NCBI GenBank assembly: GCA_002118135.1
Contig: BDIU01000253.1
Coordinates: 1-64,000, forward strand
Direction: 5' to 3'
Source of the DNA: Trebouxia sp. TZW2008
Lineage: Eukaryota > Chlorophyta > Trebouxiophyceae > Trebouxiales > Trebouxiaceae
DNA: 64,000 nt
Part shown: in pieces, positions 60,298-64,000 of the stretch
How the letters are laid out: each line of letters begins with the position of its first letter
Numbering within the stretch: the first letter of the stretch is position 1
The notes under the pieces: generated by a model
Told to the model about the DNA's origin: nothing
The model's input: only the letters and a program-made list of their open reading frames with translations
Database searches by the model: none
Translations under genes and position numbers: made by a program

Positions 60298-61410
60298 AAC
60301 AAATGATGAAATGAATGATGAATATCATTTAGAAGTACCTTGCTGACTGTTGACTCTGATCCAGTTTTCAGAAAGATCAAGGATTGTCCTGATTATGTCA
60401 TGTCATGTGATCTGTGAGTCATCTGTGAGCTGCTGCAGCAGCTTCTGCAAACCCTGTGAAATGTAAATATTCATGTTAAATCACATGGCAAGAATCCTGT
60501 GATCATGTCACGTTTCTTGTTGTGCGCATGTGGGGGTCTGTCAGGCAAAGGCCTACGCCATTCCCCAAAATTGACGTGGCATCCGCGTTTTGCAAGTGGG
60601 GTCCATGTTCTCTAATACATCAAGTACTAGAATATCTGCAAATCTTTTGTCGCTCCTTCGATCTATTTTAGAAAATTAACGCCGTGACCGCTGAGCAGGC
60701 TTAAATCGATCAGCCGGCCAGTACAGCATAGCCGTGCCGAACGGCAAGGCTAAGCAGATCAAGGAACGCAGGTGTCTGTGTCAAGATACGCGCAAAGACA
60801 CCGCTCTAGGCACTCACCAGCCCGCTATACCTCGAAAATACTGACTGTGCTGTCAGCATATGTATGCAAATTAGCCACTCTCATCTTGTCATTGAGCCCC
60901 ACTGATGCATGTTCTAAGATCGCCTGACCGGCGGCAGGCACGACCATAAATCGTTTGTAGTCATCAGCCTCTTTGACTACTAAATCTCCATGTTACATAA
61001 CTTACACTTAAATTTGTTACAAGATGTTGTAATTTGACTGTTACACATTGCCACCATTAACTGAGCCTACATCCAAATCAGGCGACAACACCGGTCCGAA
61101 GCTGAACTTCAGTACTCCAAGACAGACTGCAAGTTCACAGTCTGACGGCATTGATACAGGCACCCAACATCCCGCTTGAGTGTCTTGCACACAGCTACTC
61201 GACCACCTTTGGAAAACTGTAATACATAAAATGAGACGCAACAACTTTAGACGCACTCAGCATGGCGCAGCATTTTTTGCAATGCTAACTGTAACTGTGG
61301 GTGTTTGACATGACCAGAAGCAGCTAGAAGCTTATGTTAAGGGGTGCACTCATTTTCAATCAAGGCAGCTTTCCAAGCATCTTCCCCTCTGTGCTTGAGG
61401 ACTTCTTTGA
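60298..61410. other. Interval of about 1.1 kb with an orphan CpG-rich patch
   Basis: No supported exon. The segment at about 60540-60950 is CpG-rich (CTACGCC, GACGTGGCATCCGCG, AACGCCGTGACCGC, CAGCCGGCC, GTGCCGAACGGC). Everywhere else in this window that composition marks gene starts, yet both neighbours have their 3' ends here. It may be the start of an unannotated gene or RNA. The minus-strand open frame at 61256-61041 is unsupported. Confidence 0.4.
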
Positions 61411-63281
61411 TCAAGGTAGCTGCAAGCATATACCAGTCATATTTAGGCATTGCAGGTGTACCCAGCAAGAATTTCTGAGGATTGAACAGCTCCTGGAGTC
61501 CGTGGTGCTTGTAATTGGTTCAAAAAAAATTAAATGCTGATCCAAAGTCTCCCAACCACCAATTTCCATCACTGCCCACAAAGAAATTGTCTGCCTACAG
61601 GAGCACAAACAACTGAGCGACAATTCAGTGTATACCAAAACAAGCAAATCAACAATCTGATCATGTGGAACAGGAGGAACATGCATTGTTCACACCTTGA
61701 CATCCATGTGTACAAAGCCCTCAGCATGAACATGCTCAACAGCTTGAATCATCTGATTGATGCCCTTGAGTAGCTCTGGCTCTGCTGCCGCCATTTGCAT
61801 CTCTATTGATCCAAGGTATCGGGGCATCAACACAGCTGCATACATCCCCGGTCCTGTCAATGTGTGATGTTCTGGTGGTACAAACACTTCAATGACTTCT
61901 CCCCGAATGATATGGGCATTGTGGCTTTTTGCTGAGGGCAGTATAGCTTTGCAAGCTATGGCTTCAGACCCTCCTAGCAACAAGCTGGACGGCAAATTGG
62001 GCAGCATTTTGATCATCTTTTGCTCATAGTTTGCATTGCGTGCCCTGAGCAATGTGACATGACCAGTGTCTTGAGCACGGAAGAAAGGCCCATTGATCTG
62101 CAAACATGTCGCAATCTGGAAGACATTCAATTGAAATGGGTCTTTTGCCTACTGCCAACGTGTGACTGCTTGACCCATCAAGCCATACCACAACAAACGG
62201 TATATGACACATAGCACAAAATACGAGTAGCGCCATGCTGCTGTACGCCGCAAAGGATCAGCCGTCCCTTTGTGACAGCAAACAGTAACCACAACCTGAG
62301 CCAATGACAAGTTGAGAGTATGTAAACCTGCAGGCCATGCTGTGCCAAGAAGTACTTGGTGGTTGATGCCCCAGGCATCGATTGTGCTGCTCTGTTAATC
62401 TCCTCTGCCATCTGAACGCTGCTACAAACCATCATCCGATGAGTGTGATAATGCTCAACAGTATCCAGAACTTCTGCATGTGGTGCCGCTTTTCAGCATC
62501 TCTGCAAACAATGCTCGGCAGACAAAGCTGCCATGTTGAGCCCAGATAGCAGTGCATTTGGCTCAGCCAAGCTGCCACTGTGACACACAACACATTCAGG
62601 CTGATTTTCACTGTAATGCAGCGGCAGAGGGCATTCCCGAAACATGTCAAGCGTACGGTCCAGGTCAGCAAGGTGACACTGCATGCTACAGCAGCAGACA
62701 AAGCTGCGCTGTTGAGCCCAGATAGCAGTGCATTTGGCTCAGCCAAGCTGCCGCTGTGACACACAACACATTCAGGCTGGTTTTCACTGTTATGCAGCGG
62801 CAGAGGGCATTCCCGAAACATGTCAAGCGTACTGGACAGGTCAGCAAGGTGACACGACATGCTCAGCAGACAAAGTCTAGTTGCGCCAGCAGGACCTGCA
62901 GGCCCCACAGCTGTGGCCCAGTCGCGCCAGTGGATTTCACGTCAGCAACATTGGGTTGGTTGAGGTTGACAGCTGGCCCAGTAGTGGCGTTCCAATCAGC
63001 ATTGATCTGATTGAACGCTGTGATTGCAGGCTTGTTGCTGATGTATTGTGGTGCATTTGCGTCTGTGCAGTCCCAGTCGACAGCCACCCAGTTGCCTACA
63101 TTGGCAGGCATGCTGGCTACTGGTACCACACCAAATCACAATTTCATCAATGGATCATTGCCATCTCAGAGCACATGATTTGCTTGTATTTAGTGTCGTT
63201 CTGACTGGCGTGGACATTTTGCAGAAGATACAGTAATACTATCAAGACAATAGCTGATGTCTTGAGTGGCACAGTCATCAT
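61411..63281 (-). pseudogene. Receptor-like protein kinase locus, probably degenerate or frameshifted
   Basis: From the 5' side: an apparent signal peptide (MMTVPLKTSAIVLIVLLYLLQ, from 63281); an ectodomain-like exon PANVGNWVAVDWDCTDANAP...NQPNVADVKSTG (about 63115-62920); two tandem Cys-containing modules (RECPLPLH-SENQPECVVCHSGS); then kinase-like sequence: GPGMYAAVLMPRYLGS, LLKGINQMIQAVEHVHAEGFVHMDVK|ADNFFVGSDGNWWLGDFGSA (61860-61550). HMDVKADN is a variant catalytic loop (HRDxKxxN with M for R), followed by an intact DFG. After DFGSA the frame runs into a T8 run and stops, while another frame continues FEPITSTTD. I could not connect the ectodomain to the kinase, and no clear glycine loop or downstream APE motif was found. 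Either a decayed gene or a poorly resolved intron-rich one. Confidence 0.45.
62510..62865. repeat. Tandem duplication of about 185 bp coding a Cys-containing module
   Basis: Copies at about 62520-62690 and 62700-62865 share GCCCAGATAGCAGTGCATTT, GGCTCAGCCAAGCTGCC, TGACACACAACACATTCAGG and GCAGCGGCAGAGGGCATTCC, with over 90% identity by eye. On the minus strand both read CHLADL--TLDMFRECPLPL and continue to EPNALLSGLN, but in different frames relative to each other. Confidence 0.92.
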
Positions 63282-64000
63282 GACAATTGCATGTGTTGAG
63301 TCATCATGACGATAAGCAGGACACATGCAGCTAGACTGGTACATGTGTGGCGTTAGAGTCGATGCACTGTGAGAGTAAATGCACCGCACAGAAATTTGTT
63401 GCGAGACGATGATAATTACAAGGCTATAGTCAGGTAGAGTTGAGTAGCTAGTAAGTAAGTGTTCACAGCAGAGTACCAGTCAGTTCCGATCTTCTGGAAT
63501 GGTCTGCACAGCTTGCATATCAGCTTGAAATGCAGAGTCGTAAGTGTTGCCAATACAGGCAGTAAATCATAATGTTCTGGCTAAAGTATAAGACAAATCG
63601 TATCTAGTCAGACTCGTGCGCGTCTGGTGAAAGGAAGCTAAGTCAAGTCAACGCTAATGACTGATTGAATGGTGGCCGCCTAATTGCAGCGCGCCATAGT
63701 AACTGCTGTGCAGGAATGTTTAGCTGCAGACCAAGTGCTGCAGTGCTATCAGTAATGTCTTGCCAAGAATGAAGGCTCATACTGAAGGCCTTTGTATATA
63801 CTTTCATACGCACTCATTGCTTCGCCACACATGTGATATACCCAGGTGGAGCTAAAGCACTCGAAAAAAGAGAATTTGCTCGGTTGACTTGTGAGCTTAA
63901 AATCTCACCGCCACAATACACTAACTGCTTCAGCATTGCATAGATCAACATTTCAGGAAAGGGACCTGTGAACGCAATCTCGAACTGTTGTGCTTAAACA
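63282..64000. other. Right-end interval without supported genes
   Basis: No exon, RNA gene or mobile element recognised. CpG is modestly raised at about 63595-63700 (GTGCGCGTCTGG, GCGCGCCATAG). Confidence 0.4.

Overview
This window reads as nuclear DNA of a green alga, most likely a chlorophyte of the trebouxiophyte type. The reasons are intron-rich genes with short exons and GT-AG junctions, a phototropin (two LOV domains plus an AGC kinase), a solanesyl-type prenyl synthase with a plastid-like leader, and an acyl-CoA-binding kelch protein of plant layout. There are no operons, Shine-Dalgarno sites, CRISPR arrays or phage genes. The lineage is inferred from gene content and was not tested by a search.

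Layout, left to right: 3' end of an unidentified + gene (1-1281); solanesyl/polyprenyl diphosphate synthase (-, 4496-2025); ribonuclease H1 (+, 4679-6479); ACBP-kelch protein (-, 13283 to about 6753); DUF2062-like membrane protein (+, 14265-15224, 5' end open); phototropin (-, 21464-16281); three-RRM hnRNP R/Q-like protein (-, 25569-22000); CKAP2-like cytoskeletal protein (+, 26077-32990); small CPVC-motif protein (+, about 33347-33841); calmodulin (+, 34614-35447); SIN3 corepressor (-, 46265-36091); COPII coat protein SEC23 (+, 46812-54910); GalT-like HIT-superfamily protein (-, 58261-55600); an unrecognised chlorophyte-type protein (+, 58736-60297); and a damaged or badly resolved receptor-like kinase locus (-, about 63281-61411). 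The genes serve ordinary housekeeping and signalling roles and do not form a pathway cluster. Five neighbour pairs are divergent.

The unusual aspect lies between the exons. In at least eight genes, introns contain tandem, partly decayed copies of the adjacent exon edge, either acceptor plus exon start or exon end plus donor, in units of about 50-190 bp. SEC23 has six such clusters and its introns are swollen by them. Several copies keep splice-site-like sequence and some keep the reading frame, so they could act as decoy or alternative splice sites. A second theme is base composition. Gene bodies are CpG-poor and rich in TG/CA (many TGCATGCA runs), whereas gene 5' ends, two orphan patches and one short SIN3 intron are CpG-rich. 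This is the pattern expected from CpG methylation of gene bodies with protected promoters.

I found no defence island, biosynthetic cluster or other compact new multi-gene system. The exon-edge duplication pattern is the most promising undescribed phenomenon here.
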